NCBI RefSeq assembly: GCF_000317575.1
Contig: NC_019748.1
Span: 3,430,501 to 3,494,500 of the forward strand
Length of the DNA: 64,000 nt
Direction of reading: 5' to 3'
DNA from: Stanieria cyanosphaera PCC 7437
Lineage (GTDB): Bacteria > Cyanobacteriota > Cyanobacteriia > Cyanobacteriales > Xenococcaceae
Shown here: positions 36,003-46,514 of the stretch, piece after piece
Layout: every line of letters starts with the position of its first letter
How positions within the stretch are numbered: the stretch's first letter is position 1
Notes under the pieces: model-generated
Seen by the model: the letters and a program-made list of their open reading frames with translations, nothing else
Database searches by the model: none
Told to the model about the DNA's origin: nothing
Translations under genes and position numbers: made by a program

Positions 36003-39000
36003 ATGGCATTTTCTTCTGTTGTTCGCGCCATTACTAAGTCTAATCTGACTAAAGAATTATCATCGAAACTTAGTCAAACTAAGTCTTTATTGATTAATGG
36101 TGTTCCTCGTCTGCCTAAAGGAATTGTGGCATCTAGTTTGGCACAAGCAGAAGGCAATAATTTGTTAGTTGTTTGTCCGACTTTAGAAGAGGCAGGGCGT
36201 TGGGCAACACAACTGGAAACGATGGGATGGCAGACGGTTAATTTTTATCCAACTTCAGAAGCTTCTCCTTACGATCCTTTTGATCCTGAGTCAGAGATGA
36301 TTTGGGGACAGATGCAGGTTCTTTCAGTAATCGGTAGGGGGCAAGGTAAAATAAACACAAAAAATGGTAATTTTGCTATTGTTACCACAGAGCGATCGCT
36401 TCAGCCTCATTTACCACCACCAGAGGTTTTTCAAGCTTATTGTCTGACTCTTCAGCAAGGTATAAGTTTGGAGTCTAAGAAATTAGATGTATCTTTAACT
36501 AGATTGGGTTATGAAAGAGTTTCTTTGGTAGAAACGGAAGGACAATGGAGTAGAAGAGGAGATATTGTTGATATTTTTCCTGTTTCGGCGGAATTACCTG
36601 TCAGATTGGAATGGTTTGGTGATGAATTAGAAAAGATTAAAGAATTTGACGCAGCAACACAACGTTCTTTAGATCAAATCGAACAATTATTGTTAACGCC
36701 TACTTCTTTTGCGACGATTATTGCTAATACTATTTTAGGGGCAGGTAAGAGTTTAAATAGTTATTTATCGAGTGAAGAAATTGAGGGATTAAATCAAGGT
36801 ATTCTGCCCGAAGGTATGCGTCGTTTTTTAGGAATTGCTTTTGATCATCCTGCTTCTTTATTAGATTATTTACCTCAAAATACGGTAATTGCAATTGATG
36901 AAATAGAACAATGTCAAGCTCATAGCGATCGCTGGATTAAGGAGGTTGAAGAGGATTGGCAAGGAAGTGATAATTTACCAAAAATTCATTGTGTTTTTGC
37001 CAATTGTTTAAGTAATATTCAAGAATTCACTCGTCTTTATTTATCAGAAATAGCAGAAGAAAATCCAAAATTACCTGTAGCTAATTGGGAGACAATTCCT
37101 GTTATTAATCTTTATAGTCGTCCTCTGCCAACTACTCCTCATCAGTTTGGAAAATTAGCAGCAATTTTAAGAGGAAAAAAAGAAATTTATAGCGGAATTA
37201 CTTTAGATAAATATAAAACATGGTTGATTTCTGCTCAACCAACTCGTTCAGTTTCTTTATTACAAGAACACGATTGTCCTGCTCAATTTATTCCTAATCC
37301 TCGTGATTATCCAGCCATTGAAAAGCTACATATTCAAGATACTGCTGTTGCTTTAAAATATTCTGGTTTAGCAGAATTAGAAGGGTTTATTTTACCTACT
37401 TATAGAATTGTTATTGTTACTGACCGCGAATTTTTTGGACAGCATACTTTAGCTACGGCTAGCTATATTCGCAAGCGTCGCCGGGCTGCTTCTAAACAAG
37501 TAGATTTAAATAAATTAAATCCAGGAGATTTTGTTGTCCACAAACATCATGGCATTGGAAAATTTATTAATCTAGAAACTATTTTGCATCGGGAATATGT
37601 CACTATTCAATATGCCGATGGTTTACTGAGAATTCCTACCGATTCTTTAGATTTAATTTCTCGTTTTCGCCAGGTAGGAAACCGTCCCCCAGTCTTAAAT
37701 AAAATGGCGGACAAAGGATGGACGAGAACTAAAAATCAAGTCCGTAAAACTGTTAAGAAATTAGCAGTGGATTTATTAAAACTATATGCGAAAAGAGCAA
37801 AATTAACAGGTCATGCTTATCCTGGTGATAATCCCTGGCAACAAGAATTAGAAGATTCTTTTCCCTATCAACCAACCCCCGATCAACTTAAAGCCATCCA
37901 AGATGTAAAACTAGATTTAGAAAGCGATCGCCCTATGGATCGTTTAGTTTGTGGTGATGTGGGTTTTGGTAAAACTGAAGTAGCTATCAGGGCAATTTTT
38001 AAAGTAGTTACTAGTGGTCATAAACAGGTTGCTTTTTTAGCGCCAACTACTATTTTGACGCAACAACATTATCATACTCTCAAGGAAAGATTTGCTCCCT
38101 ATCCAATCAATATTGGTTTATTAAATCGTTTCCGAACTAACTCTGAAAAGAAAGAAATTATGCAACGTCTAGCTACAGGAGAATTAGATGTTGTGGTGGG
38201 AACTCATCAGTTATTGAGTAAAGAAGTAAGTTTTAAAAATTTAGGTTTATTAGTAATTGATGAAGAACAGCGTTTTGGGGTCAATCAAAAGGAAAAAATC
38301 AAAGAATTTAAAACCTTAGTAGATGTTTTAACTCTCTCTGCAACTCCTATTCCTCGTACTCTTTATATGTCTTTGTCGGGAATTCGGGAAATGAGTTTGA
38401 TTACCACACCACCACCTTCCCGTCGCCCGATTAAAACCCATTTATCTCCTTATAACCCTGAAGTTGTTCGTACCGCCATCAGAAATGAATTAGATCGAGG
38501 CGGACAAATCTTTTATGTCGTTCCCAGAGTCGAAGGCATCGAAGAAGTAGCAGCGCAAATCAGGGAAATGATTCCAGGCATCAGAATTGCGATCGCTCAT
38601 GGACAGATGCCCGAATCGGAATTAGAATCAACCATGATTACTTTTAGTAATGGGGAAGCAGATATCCTCGTTTGCACCACCATTATTGAATCGGGTTTGG
38701 ATATTCCTCGTGTCAATACCATTATTGTTGAAGATTCACAAAAATTTGGTTTATCGCAACTATATCAATTAAGAGGTAGAGTTGGACGCGCAGGCATTCA
38801 GGCACACGCTTGGCTACTTTATCCCAATAAACAAACTTTATCCGATCCTGCCAGAAAAAGATTACGAGCTTTACAAGAGTTTAGTCAACTTGGTTCTGGT
38901 TATCAACTCGCCACCAGGGACATGGAAATTAGAGGGGTTGGTAGTTTGCTCGGTGCAGAACAATCAGGACAAATGACAGCGATCGGTTTTGATCTTTATA

Positions 39001-39521
39001 TGGAGATGTTACAAGAATCAATTAAAGAAATCCAGGGACAAGAAATTCCCCAAATCGATGATACCCAAATCGATCTCAACCTCACCGCTTTTATCCCTGC
39101 CGATTATATTCCCGATTTAGAACAAAAAATGTCTGCTTATCGGGCAGTAGCTGCCTCCTCATCCAAAACCGAATTAAAACAAATTGAAGCAGAATGGCGC
39201 AATCGCTATGGAGAAATTCCCCCTGCTGCCCAACAACTGATCCAAGTCATGGAATTAAAACAAATTGCCAAAGCGATCGGTTTTTCTCGTATCAAAGCTG
39301 AAGGAAAACAAAATCTAGTCTTAGAAACGCCAATGGCTGAACCTGCTTGGAAACTTCTAGAAGAAAAATTACCCGAACACTTGCGATCGCGTTTTGTTTA
39401 TGCACCAAAAAAAGTAATTGTACGCGGTTTGGGAATTGTTAAACCTCAAAGACAACTAGAAAGCTTGATTGAATGGTTAGGAATGATGCAAAATGCTTTA
39501 TCAGAAACAGAAGCTGTTTAA
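36003..39521 (+). CDS. mfd: Transcription-repair coupling factor Mfd
   Basis: A 1172-residue SF2 translocase that dislodges RNA polymerase stalled at lesions and recruits UvrA. Domains in order are UvrB-like N-terminus (about 15-330), the CarD-like RNA-polymerase-interacting domain ([21 protein letters not shown], about 500), helicase motifs (Walker [10 protein letters not shown], motif II DEEQRFG, motif [13 protein letters not shown], motif [10 protein letters not shown]) and the C-terminal TRCF domain. The length is normal. It is monocistronic and is followed convergently by a protein kinase gene 16 bases away. Confidence 0.97.
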   Translation: MAFSSVVRAITKSNLTKELSSKLSQTKSLLINGVPRLPKGIVASSLAQAEGNNLLVVCPTLEEAGRWATQLETMGWQTVNFYPTSEASPYDPFDPESEMIWGQMQVLSVIGRGQGKINTKNGNFAIVTTERSLQPHLPPPEVFQAYCLTLQQGISLESKKLDVSLTRLGYERVSLVETEGQWSRRGDIVDIFPVSAELPVRLEWFGDELEKIKEFDAATQRSLDQIEQLLLTPTSFATIIANTILGAGKSLNSYLSSEEIEGLNQGILPEGMRRFLGIAFDHPASLLDYLPQNTVIAIDEIEQCQAHSDRWIKEVEEDWQGSDNLPKIHCVFANCLSNIQEFTRLYLSEIAEENPKLPVANWETIPVINLYSRPLPTTPHQFGKLAAILRGKKEIYSGITLDKYKTWLISAQPTRSVSLLQEHDCPAQFIPNPRDYPAIEKLHIQDTAVALKYSGLAELEGFILPTYRIVIVTDREFFGQHTLATASYIRKRRRAASKQVDLNKLNPGDFVVHKHHGIGKFINLETILHREYVTIQYADGLLRIPTDSLDLISRFRQVGNRPPVLNKMADKGWTRTKNQVRKTVKKLAVDLLKLYAKRAKLTGHAYPGDNPWQQELEDSFPYQPTPDQLKAIQDVKLDLESDRPMDRLVCGDVGFGKTEVAIRAIFKVVTSGHKQVAFLAPTTILTQQHYHTLKERFAPYPINIGLLNRFRTNSEKKEIMQRLATGELDVVVGTHQLLSKEVSFKNLGLLVIDEEQRFGVNQKEKIKEFKTLVDVLTLSATPIPRTLYMSLSGIREMSLITTPPPSRRPIKTHLSPYNPEVVRTAIRNELDRGGQIFYVVPRVEGIEEVAAQIREMIPGIRIAIAHGQMPESELESTMITFSNGEADILVCTTIIESGLDIPRVNTIIVEDSQKFGLSQLYQLRGRVGRAGIQAHAWLLYPNKQTLSDPARKRLRALQEFSQLGSGYQLATRDMEIRGVGSLLGAEQSGQMTAIGFDLYMEMLQESIKEIQGQEIPQIDDTQIDLNLTAFIPADYIPDLEQKMSAYRAVAASSSKTELKQIEAEWRNRYGEIPPAAQQLIQVMELKQIAKAIGFSRIKAEGKQNLVLETPMAEPAWKLLEEKLPEHLRSRFVYAPKKVIVRGLGIVKPQRQLESLIEWLGMMQNALSETEAV

Positions 39522-39537
39522 TTGACCATTAACTAAA

Positions 39538-41100
39538 TTATTTCACCTTACTTCTGGTTACACGAACCTTCGCTCTACCTCTATCAATAGATTTAGATTT
39601 TTTGAGTGGTTTGATTTTTTGCACCCTTTTTAGCTCTTTTGGGTTCTTAAAGATTGCTGGTTGTTTATTGGTGACACGAACTGAAGAAGAAGTAGAAAAA
39701 ATTTGAGGTTTAGCTCGTTGTGTTTGAATCGAAGGGTTAGTCTTGCCTGAACTAAAAATAGCTGGCTTAGATTTAACTGATGTCTTGGTGTTCACAAAAA
39801 GCTGAGGAGTTGCAGAAGAAGGAATGGGTTTCGGTGCTGGATTTTCTTGTTTTAAAGAAACACTTTTTGCTGCTTGATATTGAGCATTGCTCTGTTTATC
39901 TATCTTAGATTCTGATTCGACTAGAGCCAAATTGGTTTGAGGTTCACTTCGAGGGTTTGATTCTGAAGAAGATACTAAATTGACAGGTAATTTCTGTTCA
40001 GGAACTAATTTTTGGCTTGGTATTGATGGTGACTGGGATGATGAAGATTTTACTCGAGAAGATTCATTGGCGAGGGAGCTATTGTTGTTTATGATTTTTC
40101 TAACTTGGAAGCTTTCATTAGTAAACATAACTGTCAATAAAATTCCCAGCCCAAAGACTGCCGTTCCCGTCAAAAGAGCTATTTTTCGGCGATAAGTCCC
40201 AAAATTACAGAACAACGCCGTTCCCAGAATCGGATTTACCAGTTTGCTCGAAGTTGATTTTACAGGAATGCTCGTTTTATTGAAATCAGTAGTTAATTGA
40301 GCTAACCACTCCGATACACAACTGGGGCGACTGTCTGCTTCTAACGCCATTCCCCACATTACAGCCTCACTAACTGTCTGGCTCAACTCAGGGCGAATTT
40401 GGCAAGGAGGTTCTAAAATGCAGCCGTGAACCCTTGATATTGCCGAAGGTGGAGTTTTACCCGTCAAAAGAGTATAAAGAGTAGCAGCCAAACCATAAAT
40501 GTCAGTTGCAATAGTTCTTGGTGAGTCAATTAGATACTGTTCGATAGGTGCGTAGCCTTCAGAAAGCAGATTCTTTTGATTATGTAACTTTTCGCTGTTC
40601 AACTCCCGCGCAATGCCAAAGTCAATCAATATTACTTGCTGGTTATCTTGAGATAGAATCAAATTTTTCGGTTTGAGATCTTGGTGTAGTAGCAAAGCTT
40701 GATCGTGAACTGCGCTTAATGCTTCTCCAGCTTGTTTGATATACTCAATGGCGGTAGTTTCGGTTAATAAATTGCCATTACTAACAATTTGAGCCAGAGT
40801 CTGCCCCCGAATATAGTCCATGACAATATATGGATATCCGTTTTCGACAAAAAAATCAAGTACTCGAACAATATTGGGGTGAGAACATTTAGCTAATCTT
40901 TTTGCTTCATTTTGAAATCGCTCAACCGATTGAGCCAAATTAGAGTCTTGTCTCCACCAAGGAGCGAGTATCTTAATTGCTACCTCTTGCTCTAAAGCTA
41001 GATTAGTAGCTTGATAAGTAATACCAAACCTTCCTCTTCCCAATTCTTGTTTGAGATAATATTTACCATTTTGTAAGCTTTGACCAATAAGATTAATCAT
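39538..41100 (-). CDS. Membrane-anchored Ser/Thr protein kinase
   Basis: A 520-residue Hanks-type kinase. The catalytic domain (about 13-275) has the glycine loop GRGRFG, the lysine of VAIKIL, the catalytic HQDLKPKNLIL (HRD becomes HQD) and IDFGIAREL. The signature fits cyanobacterial Spk kinases. One membrane helix follows (IALLTGTAVFGLGILLTVMF, about 310-330), then a Ser/Pro/Lys-rich tail of about 170 residues ending in a highly basic stretch (RVQKIKPLKKSKSIDRGRAK). The substrate is unknown. Confidence 0.88.
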   Translation of the reverse strand: MINLIGQSLQNGKYYLKQELGRGRFGITYQATNLALEQEVAIKILAPWWRQDSNLAQSVERFQNEAKRLAKCSHPNIVRVLDFFVENGYPYIVMDYIRGQTLAQIVSNGNLLTETTAIEYIKQAGEALSAVHDQALLLHQDLKPKNLILSQDNQQVILIDFGIARELNSEKLHNQKNLLSEGYAPIEQYLIDSPRTIATDIYGLAATLYTLLTGKTPPSAISRVHGCILEPPCQIRPELSQTVSEAVMWGMALEADSRPSCVSEWLAQLTTDFNKTSIPVKSTSSKLVNPILGTALFCNFGTYRRKIALLTGTAVFGLGILLTVMFTNESFQVRKIINNNSSLANESSRVKSSSSQSPSIPSQKLVPEQKLPVNLVSSSESNPRSEPQTNLALVESESKIDKQSNAQYQAAKSVSLKQENPAPKPIPSSATPQLFVNTKTSVKSKPAIFSSGKTNPSIQTQRAKPQIFSTSSSVRVTNKQPAIFKNPKELKRVQKIKPLKKSKSIDRGRAKVRVTRSKVK

Positions 41101-41405
41101 TACTGAGCGTTACTCTGAAACAAAAAAAGTATTTTGATTCAACTTTGTTCTTAAAGTTTTACAAGCACAGAATACTAGGGCGTGTCATCACTTAATTACT
41201 CTATTGTTATGTAACACTTTTGTTGTGTTCAAAGCATATTACAACACCTTTCATCTTTTTTACAAGCCTTTCAGGATTAATTCGACGAAAACTGTTTTTA
41301 TGATGACAAATAATCTTTAGAGCTTTTGCTAAATCTAATATGTAAGTGTTTACTACCTTGATCTAGACTAGTGCAGTGCAGTATCATTTGTCGCTCAGAG
41401 TCTCA
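41101..41405. other. Gap upstream of the kinase
   Basis: About 300 bases, no gene seen. The region holds kinase promoter DNA and adjoins the REP/RAYT relic. Confidence 0.4.
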
Positions 41406-41684
41406 TAGGGTGGGCAAATCTTTTAACCTGAAATGCTTTTTTTCTTTTTAATTTTTGCCCACCTAAAAATCTCATTATTCTCCAACTCTGCCCGAAATTT
41501 TTGAAAAATCAAAAGATTTAACCTTTCTTTCTCCACAAACACGAACCCATCTAGAAAAACTTGAATATTCCCATAAATGAGGACAAGAAACCAAGCCACG
41601 TTTGACACCGAAACAGCATTCTTTATGGTGGGCAATACGATCTAACTCAAACGCTTTCTCAATTTTGTCAATTTGCCCACCCTA
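41406..41684 (-). mobile_element. REP-like repeats flanking a degenerate RAYT transposase fragment
   Basis: The outer inverted repeat is TAGGGTGGGCAAAT (41406-41419) and ATTTGCCCACCCTA (41671-41684). Inner TTGCCCACC (41455-) and GGTGGGCAA (41627-) make two nested hairpin pairs. On the minus strand one frame reads GVKRGLVSCPHLWEYSSFSR then WVR, which matches the conserved C-terminal part (NPVKHGLVxxPxxWxYSSFHRWVR) of REP-associated tyrosine transposases. The catalytic His-hydrophobic-His and Tyr regions are missing, so it is a relic. The 70-codon frame 41423-41635 is in another phase and is not a gene. Confidence 0.7.
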
Positions 41685-41698
41685 CTCATAATTAACTT

Positions 41699-42187
41699 TT
41701 AAATTGCTAAACCTAACTTTAAACCTAAAATGGCATGAAGAAATAAAATACATAAAGCAATACTTCCCACATAGGCATGGATAGTCCGCATGAGAGCTTT
41801 ATTTCCCACAAAACCAGAAGCAGCAATCACTGCATTGAGCGTCAGTAAAACTATCACCACCGAACCAGTCCAAAAATGAGAACTTTCTAAAATTGGTTGA
41901 TGCTGCATTACCAAAGACAAAACTCCACCTGTATAACCAGCAGCTAAAAATAAATACATTAAAGGTGCAATTTTACGATGATCTGCTTTGCTTTTGATCG
42001 CTTCATCTTTATTAGTCGTTGCTAAAATTCGGCTACGCCATCCAGCTAACCCTACAAAACTTCCCATCACAAATACGACAATTGCCATCATCAAAGGATG
42101 TCCCCAATGCACAATTGGTTCTGGTGTATCAAGACTGCGAAACCAGGCAGCAATTGGTTCTAAAAAATTACTTAGTTGTTCTCCCAT
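41699..42187 (-). CDS. DUF4079 family membrane protein
   Basis: A 162-residue cyanobacterial membrane protein with four to five helices (HPLMMAIVVFVMGSFVGLAGW, IAPLMYLFLAAGYTGGVLSLV, SVVIVLLTLNAVIAASGFVG, GSIALCILFLHAILGLKLGL). Conserved His residues lie in or near helices (HWGHP, HQP, IHAYVG, LHAILG), which suggests a b-type-cytochrome-like or ion-binding role (inferred). The DUF4079 family has no assigned function. Confidence 0.85.
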   Translation of the reverse strand: MGEQLSNFLEPIAAWFRSLDTPEPIVHWGHPLMMAIVVFVMGSFVGLAGWRSRILATTNKDEAIKSKADHRKIAPLMYLFLAAGYTGGVLSLVMQHQPILESSHFWTGSVVIVLLTLNAVIAASGFVGNKALMRTIHAYVGSIALCILFLHAILGLKLGLAI

Positions 42188-42344
42188 CTCTTTTGCTTAA
42201 TATTTCGTAACAATTTATTATAATCCAGACCAGTCTTGATTTTTAGCAACCGATGGCACAGATATTTAGGCGATCGCGCTAATTTCGTGTTGAATATATT
42301 AAAAGTAGAGTTGTCGCGAGTATAATTTTTGGACAAATTTGGCA
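42188..42344. other. Gap with one HIP1-like site
   Basis: No gene seen. A TATAAT is present at 42321-42326, before the small open frame. Confidence 0.35.
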
Positions 42345-42491
42345 ATGGCAAAGATATCAGCTAATAATACGTTAGAGTTATTTAGTCGTATTCCTAGCAA
42401 TTTCATCTCTTCAACCGCAATAGAATTTGCTCAAAAGATATTAGAAATTAATCAAAATAAATTATTAGAGTTTCACAAAAAGTTATTATGA
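42345..42491 (+). CDS. Small open frame, 48 aa, unknown
   Basis: MAKISANNTLELFSRIPSNF then ISSTAIEFAQKILEIN, ending QNKLLEFHKKLL. It is preceded by TATAAT at 42321-42326 but has no clear ribosome site. Helical and basic at its end, it could be a small peptide or an antitoxin fragment. The IS701-like element begins 32 bases later. Confidence 0.3.
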   Translation: MAKISANNTLELFSRIPSNFISSTAIEFAQKILEINQNKLLEFHKKLL

Positions 42492-42517
42492 AAAAGCTAT
42501 TTTTAGCAATGTTTGAA

Positions 42518-43977
42518 TTAAGCTCGACTTTATCCAATCAAGCAGCATAAATAGCCAGATCTCTCAAACGATTGAATAAAGAACGAGGGACTTTTATGAT
42601 GTCAGTAGGTTTAGATGATATCGAAAAAGTGCTAGCCCACAGAAATCGGCGTACTAAAGCTAAGGCATCAGAAAAAGTAGGTAGAGATTTAACATACCAA
42701 CTTTTTTGTCTAGTAGTCCAAGTAAAATTGGCTTGTAAACGATGAGCCAAAAGAGTAACTAGAGAAAAAAGTCCTAAAATAAGAGGGGTGGTGCGTGCAA
42801 TTGCTAAATCTGACCACTGACGTTGAGTTTCCATACCCAAGTGTCTTCTAGCTTCTTCAAAAGTTACTTCTATTTGCCAACGACGCGAAAACCATTCAAG
42901 AATCTGTTGAGATTGATATCTTTGATTGGTACACAACAGAGCTTGTGGTCTAAATTTATCTAAAGGGTCGCGGACTAAAACCCAGCGAATTGGCACAACA
43001 GGTAGTCCAGTATGATACCAGACAGCTACCCCAGTTGACATTTCAACTGGGCGATTTGCTTCTCCATACCAATTAGATAGTGTAATTTTTGACCATTGTG
43101 TATCAGCATCAATGAGAATTTGTTCCAAGTTAGGCAATCTTGTTCCTTTAAGACGAGGACGACCCATAGTACCTGTAGGTCTTGATGGAGCAGGTTCATA
43201 AAGAGCAGCATCCAAGCGTAAACGGGTAATCATTGAAGTAGAAGTAGTTTGGCTCACTGAGGAAAGTAATTCTAGACAGGTAAAACTACTATCTGCCACT
43301 ACTACCAGTTCTCGATTCCAAAGCCATCGTCTAACTTGAAAAATCATCTGTCTTGCCCAATCAGTTAGTTTTTTGTGTCGATGTTGTAATTGCTGATGAT
43401 AACGCTCAGACGGAGCTAGTGTTGTAAAAAACGGTAATCCCCAAACCTTTTTTGCCCAAGGGATTTCCACAAGCAACATCATTGACAACCAACGTAAACC
43501 ACTAACCTTAACAAAGTGACTATGACTTGACCTGACTGGGTCGCGATAAATACCTTTAGCTTTTATTTTCTTGCCTTTTCGACGTTCTATCGTATCGTCT
43601 ATTCCACAGACAACTATGCCACAAGGAATAAATGTCATGACTAAGGTTGTTAGTAGTATTTTGCTTGCTTGAAGGTTTGACCAAACTGCACGATTTAATA
43701 CCCGATGATAATTCTGGAAGTTAGACTCAGCAGACAATCCCATCACTTCTAATATTGAAGTTACAGTTCTTTTTCCTGTGGCTAAAATCGCACCAATTAA
43801 CATGATTTGAACGTAGTTCCAAACCTTTTTAGAAAACAGACCAGCAAAAGGTAAAAGAATACTAATAATTTCAACGGGTAAATTAAAACTCATGCTTCGA
43901 GCCTAACGATACACTCAAAAATACTGTATCGTTGTTCGACCTCACTTTTCTCTCACAATGGATAAAGTCGAGTTAAG
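42518..43977. mobile_element. Intact IS701-like insertion sequence with target duplication
   Basis: Perfect 14-bp terminal inverted repeats CTCGACTTTATCCA at 42523-42536 and 43959-43972 are flanked by 5-bp direct repeats TTAAG (42518-42522, 43973-43977). The element is about 1450 bp and carries one full-length transposase gene. Clean ends argue for recent insertion. Confidence 0.88.
42538..43893 (-). CDS. IS701-family-like DDE transposase
   Basis: A 451-residue transposase of the DDE_5 / IS701 group. GIDDTIERRKGKKIKAKGIY carries the first catalytic Asp. RDPVRSSHSHFVKVSGLRWL, LVVVADSSFTCLELL (second Asp) and SRRWQIEVTFEEARRHLGME (Glu) follow. The reading frame is complete from ATG to stop and fills the element between the two inverted repeats, so it may still be active. 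Confidence 0.9.
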   Translation of the reverse strand: MSFNLPVEIISILLPFAGLFSKKVWNYVQIMLIGAILATGKRTVTSILEVMGLSAESNFQNYHRVLNRAVWSNLQASKILLTTLVMTFIPCGIVVCGIDDTIERRKGKKIKAKGIYRDPVRSSHSHFVKVSGLRWLSMMLLVEIPWAKKVWGLPFFTTLAPSERYHQQLQHRHKKLTDWARQMIFQVRRWLWNRELVVVADSSFTCLELLSSVSQTTSTSMITRLRLDAALYEPAPSRPTGTMGRPRLKGTRLPNLEQILIDADTQWSKITLSNWYGEANRPVEMSTGVAVWYHTGLPVVPIRWVLVRDPLDKFRPQALLCTNQRYQSQQILEWFSRRWQIEVTFEEARRHLGMETQRQWSDLAIARTTPLILGLFSLVTLLAHRLQANFTWTTRQKSWYVKSLPTFSDALALVRRFLWASTFSISSKPTDIIKVPRSLFNRLRDLAIYAA

Positions 43978-44044
43978 AGGATGTCTGAAAAGTCAAAATA
44001 AATGCGGTCAGCCTTCGGCTGGCACTGCGTGATCGCTATAGATA

Positions 44045-44251
44045 TTAATAAACTTCCGAACGACTTAAATTAAGCAAATTAACTTTATAAATTTGATAAA
44101 ATTGTTCAATTAACTGTTCATCGATTTCAGTCTCGAATACAAAATGACCTTTATGGGCAATAGCTGAAACTCGATAACGGGGACAAGAATGACCAATGGC
44201 AGCAATTCGACCATCATTAGTGTACCAGATATGAACTTTCACTTTTGCCAT
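44045..44251 (-). CDS. Small protein, 68 aa, unknown
   Basis: MAKVKVHIWYTNDGRIAAIGH then SCPRYRVSAIAHKGHFVFET, ending NLSRSEVY. The first half looks like a beta hairpin (VKVHIWYTNDGRIAAIG), and EIDEQLIEQFYQIYKVNLLNL is helical. I do not recognise a function. It has an AGAGG-like ribosome site (GAGGTTTATTA) before the ATG and is separated by gaps on both sides. Confidence 0.6.
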   Translation of the reverse strand: MAKVKVHIWYTNDGRIAAIGHSCPRYRVSAIAHKGHFVFETEIDEQLIEQFYQIYKVNLLNLSRSEVY

Positions 44252-44860
44252 TAATAAACCTCTTTTAAATCAAAGTACGATTGTTAACTAAAGCTTGTCT
44301 TGGCAACATTTAGTTTTATTTGATGTGACCAAAATCATTTGAGTACTTAAAATAAATAACCTTCCTATTGTTGAAAAACAATTCGTCATTTGCCGTATCT
44401 CAATGTAAAGTTTGTTTGACAGTTTTTTCTAGCTGCCAGAATTGTTTCCACCTTATAAGAAATTAATCTCTTCAAAAAGCTTGAGTAGATATTTGTCTAC
44501 AAAATTAGTAACTATACAGGTATAGCAACCGAACTATAGATTAGGACAGAACATTTAAGGTAGAAGCACAACTTCGCATCCTTCAGGATCTAGGATGCGC
44601 CCCGCCAAAGCGTTTATTTGTCATAAAGCGATCGCTATAAAGATTAGAGACTGTATTCAAGAAATCGCTCACGCCAGTCTAGAGTTTTTCAAGCATTATA
44701 TGTCTTGAATAAGTGAAAGCCCCGTCTGTCTTTTTAAGTTAGGGTAATGTTTACCTAATGCGACTAAAGAGATTAACTAAGCTAAGTATCTCGATCAACA
44801 ACTCTAATCGATAACGCTTGGTTAAGTCGAACACATTCTTGCAATTTAAACATTTTCTTG
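44252..44860. other. Gap of about 600 bases
   Basis: No gene is visible. A hairpin CGCATCCT / AGGATGCG at 44575-44599 is the only structure noted, with a HIP1 site at 44628-44635. Confidence 0.45.
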
Positions 44861-45757
44861 CTACAAAATACGAAATTGTTTAGGGGAAAGATCTGTATGT
44901 TTGCGGAAGTGCCTGGCAAAGTGACTAGGATTAGCAAAGCCACATTCAATTGCAATTTCGTTAATGGTTAGTTTACTCTGCTTTAACAATTGCTTCGCTT
45001 TCTCAATTCGTTGCTGAATCATGTATGCATGAGGAGTAATACCAGTAGATTTCTTAAACAATCTACAGAAATAATACTGACTCATTCCTAATTTATCGGC
45101 AATATCTACCAACCCGATATCTTCACTAAGATTTTCATTAATATATTCGATAGCCTTTTTTAATCTATTGCTTGGCAATCCAACTTCATAGTCTCGAATT
45201 GCTTGTTGGATAGTACAGTGTTGACGCAGTAAATGAGCGGATAGTGCTGTCTTGAGTCCATCAATATAGAGTTGACTTTGAGTGACTGCCTCAATCTCTA
45301 ATTTTAGCAACGAGCCAATCTGATGAATTATAGGATCATGTATCGCAAATGTAGGCAGTAGCTGAACTTTTTCGGAGTTAACTGATTCATAAGCAATATG
45401 AGCTATCAGTTGCGGTTCTATGACAATTACAGTGGCGGATATTACATCATGCCATCTACTTTGATGAGATACATTGGCTGGGACAATTGCTATCTGTCCA
45501 TTCTCAATTTGTTCTATCTTTTTTTGGTCTTCTAGAAAACGTTCACAAAATAATAATTTCTGAGGATGATGAATAGCAATTATGTGTTTATCTGATATAT
45601 GTTCGGGTATTTCTCCAGGAGGCTGTTGATGGGATTGGACTTCTAACCCATTCCACCTTAGTTGTTGACTGGTAAGCAAGGGAGGATCTGATAAGATTTG
45701 TAGTAATTCTTCTTTTTTTTGGTAATTTATAGCCAACAATTTTTCTCGTTGCCCCAT
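44861..45757 (-). CDS. AraC-family transcriptional regulator
   Basis: A 298-residue regulator. The N-terminal 180 residues lack a recognised domain but contain an HHP-rich cupin-like stretch (HIIAIHHPQKLLF). The C-terminal 100 residues carry two helix-turn-helix motifs (IGLVDIADKLGMSQYYFCRLFK; LTINEIAIECGFANPSHFARHF), the latter ending LSPKQFRIL. The regulated gene is not evident. It is divergent from the LuxR-like remnant at 45966. Confidence 0.88.
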   Translation of the reverse strand: MGQREKLLAINYQKKEELLQILSDPPLLTSQQLRWNGLEVQSHQQPPGEIPEHISDKHIIAIHHPQKLLFCERFLEDQKKIEQIENGQIAIVPANVSHQSRWHDVISATVIVIEPQLIAHIAYESVNSEKVQLLPTFAIHDPIIHQIGSLLKLEIEAVTQSQLYIDGLKTALSAHLLRQHCTIQQAIRDYEVGLPSNRLKKAIEYINENLSEDIGLVDIADKLGMSQYYFCRLFKKSTGITPHAYMIQQRIEKAKQLLKQSKLTINEIAIECGFANPSHFARHFRKHTDLSPKQFRIL

Positions 45758-45965
45758 CTCACCAAAGCTCCTAGATTAACTAACTAAATTTAACGCCGTG
45801 TGCTACTAACTAAGAAGAAATCCTGCATAAAGTCATGAGAGACTAATCAAGATTTTTAGCTCAAAATGGTTCAAACCTATGATACTGAGAGTTTATCATT
45901 GTTGTATCAAGCGTTAATTTAATTTTTGTTATTTCACAAAAGAGGCAAACCGATGAAGCGATTGA

Positions 45966-46514
45966 CTTGGAAAGATACTCCTAGATCGAGCGGGAGTTAT
46001 TTTTTTGGATGGTGTCGGTCAAGTCCAATTAATGACTCCACAAGCTGCCACATCGTTGCAATCTTATTTCCCGAACCATAATGGTTTTAGTCAACTCCCA
46101 GAGCAATTAAATTCATGGGTTCGACATCAAATTACTCAATTTAATACAGAGCATTATCTTGCTTCTCCTTGTTTACCTCTTCGTCTACAACTGGGCGATC
46201 GCAAATTAACAATTCGTTTAGTAATTGACCGACCTGGAGAACAATATTTGTTACTTTTAGCTCTTGAGCAAGTTTTTTCAATCTTAGCCTCATTAAAACT
46301 GATTGGATTGAGTAAGCGAGAAGCTGAAGTTTTGTCTTGGATTATTAAAGGAAAAGTAATCGGCGCGATCGCTAAAGAAACGCAGATCCGCCATAGTACG
46401 ATACGCAAACATCTAGAGAATATTTATAGCAAATTGAATGTGCAGAATCGAACAGAAGCTGTTACCGTAGCATTAGAAAAGTTAGGATGTTTGCATTCAG
46501 CATCACTTATTTAG
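45966..46514 (+). pseudogene. N-terminally truncated LuxR-type regulator
   Basis: The open frame after an in-frame TGA (45963-45965) reads AGVIFLDGVGQVQLMTPQAA then a LuxR helix-turn-helix (LSKREAEVLSWIIKGKVIGA; HSTIRKHLENIYSKLNVQNR). Related cyanobacterial regulators have about 170 more residues with a GAF-like domain at the N-terminus, which is missing. There is no ATG before residue 30 (first at MTPQAA), so translation could only start at a TTG (46005). It may be a dead remnant or a short DNA-binding protein. Confidence 0.6.

Noticed and set aside
41423-41635. 70-codon minus-strand frame in the REP region
   Set aside because: The frame that matches RAYT is in another phase, so this one is an accidental open frame.
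45953-46090. Apparent frameshift at a T7 run in the LuxR region
   Set aside because: Reading the frame back from LDGVGQVQLM gives GVIFLDGV, a good family match, without any indel; the T run is ordinary coding sequence and the gene is N-terminally truncated.
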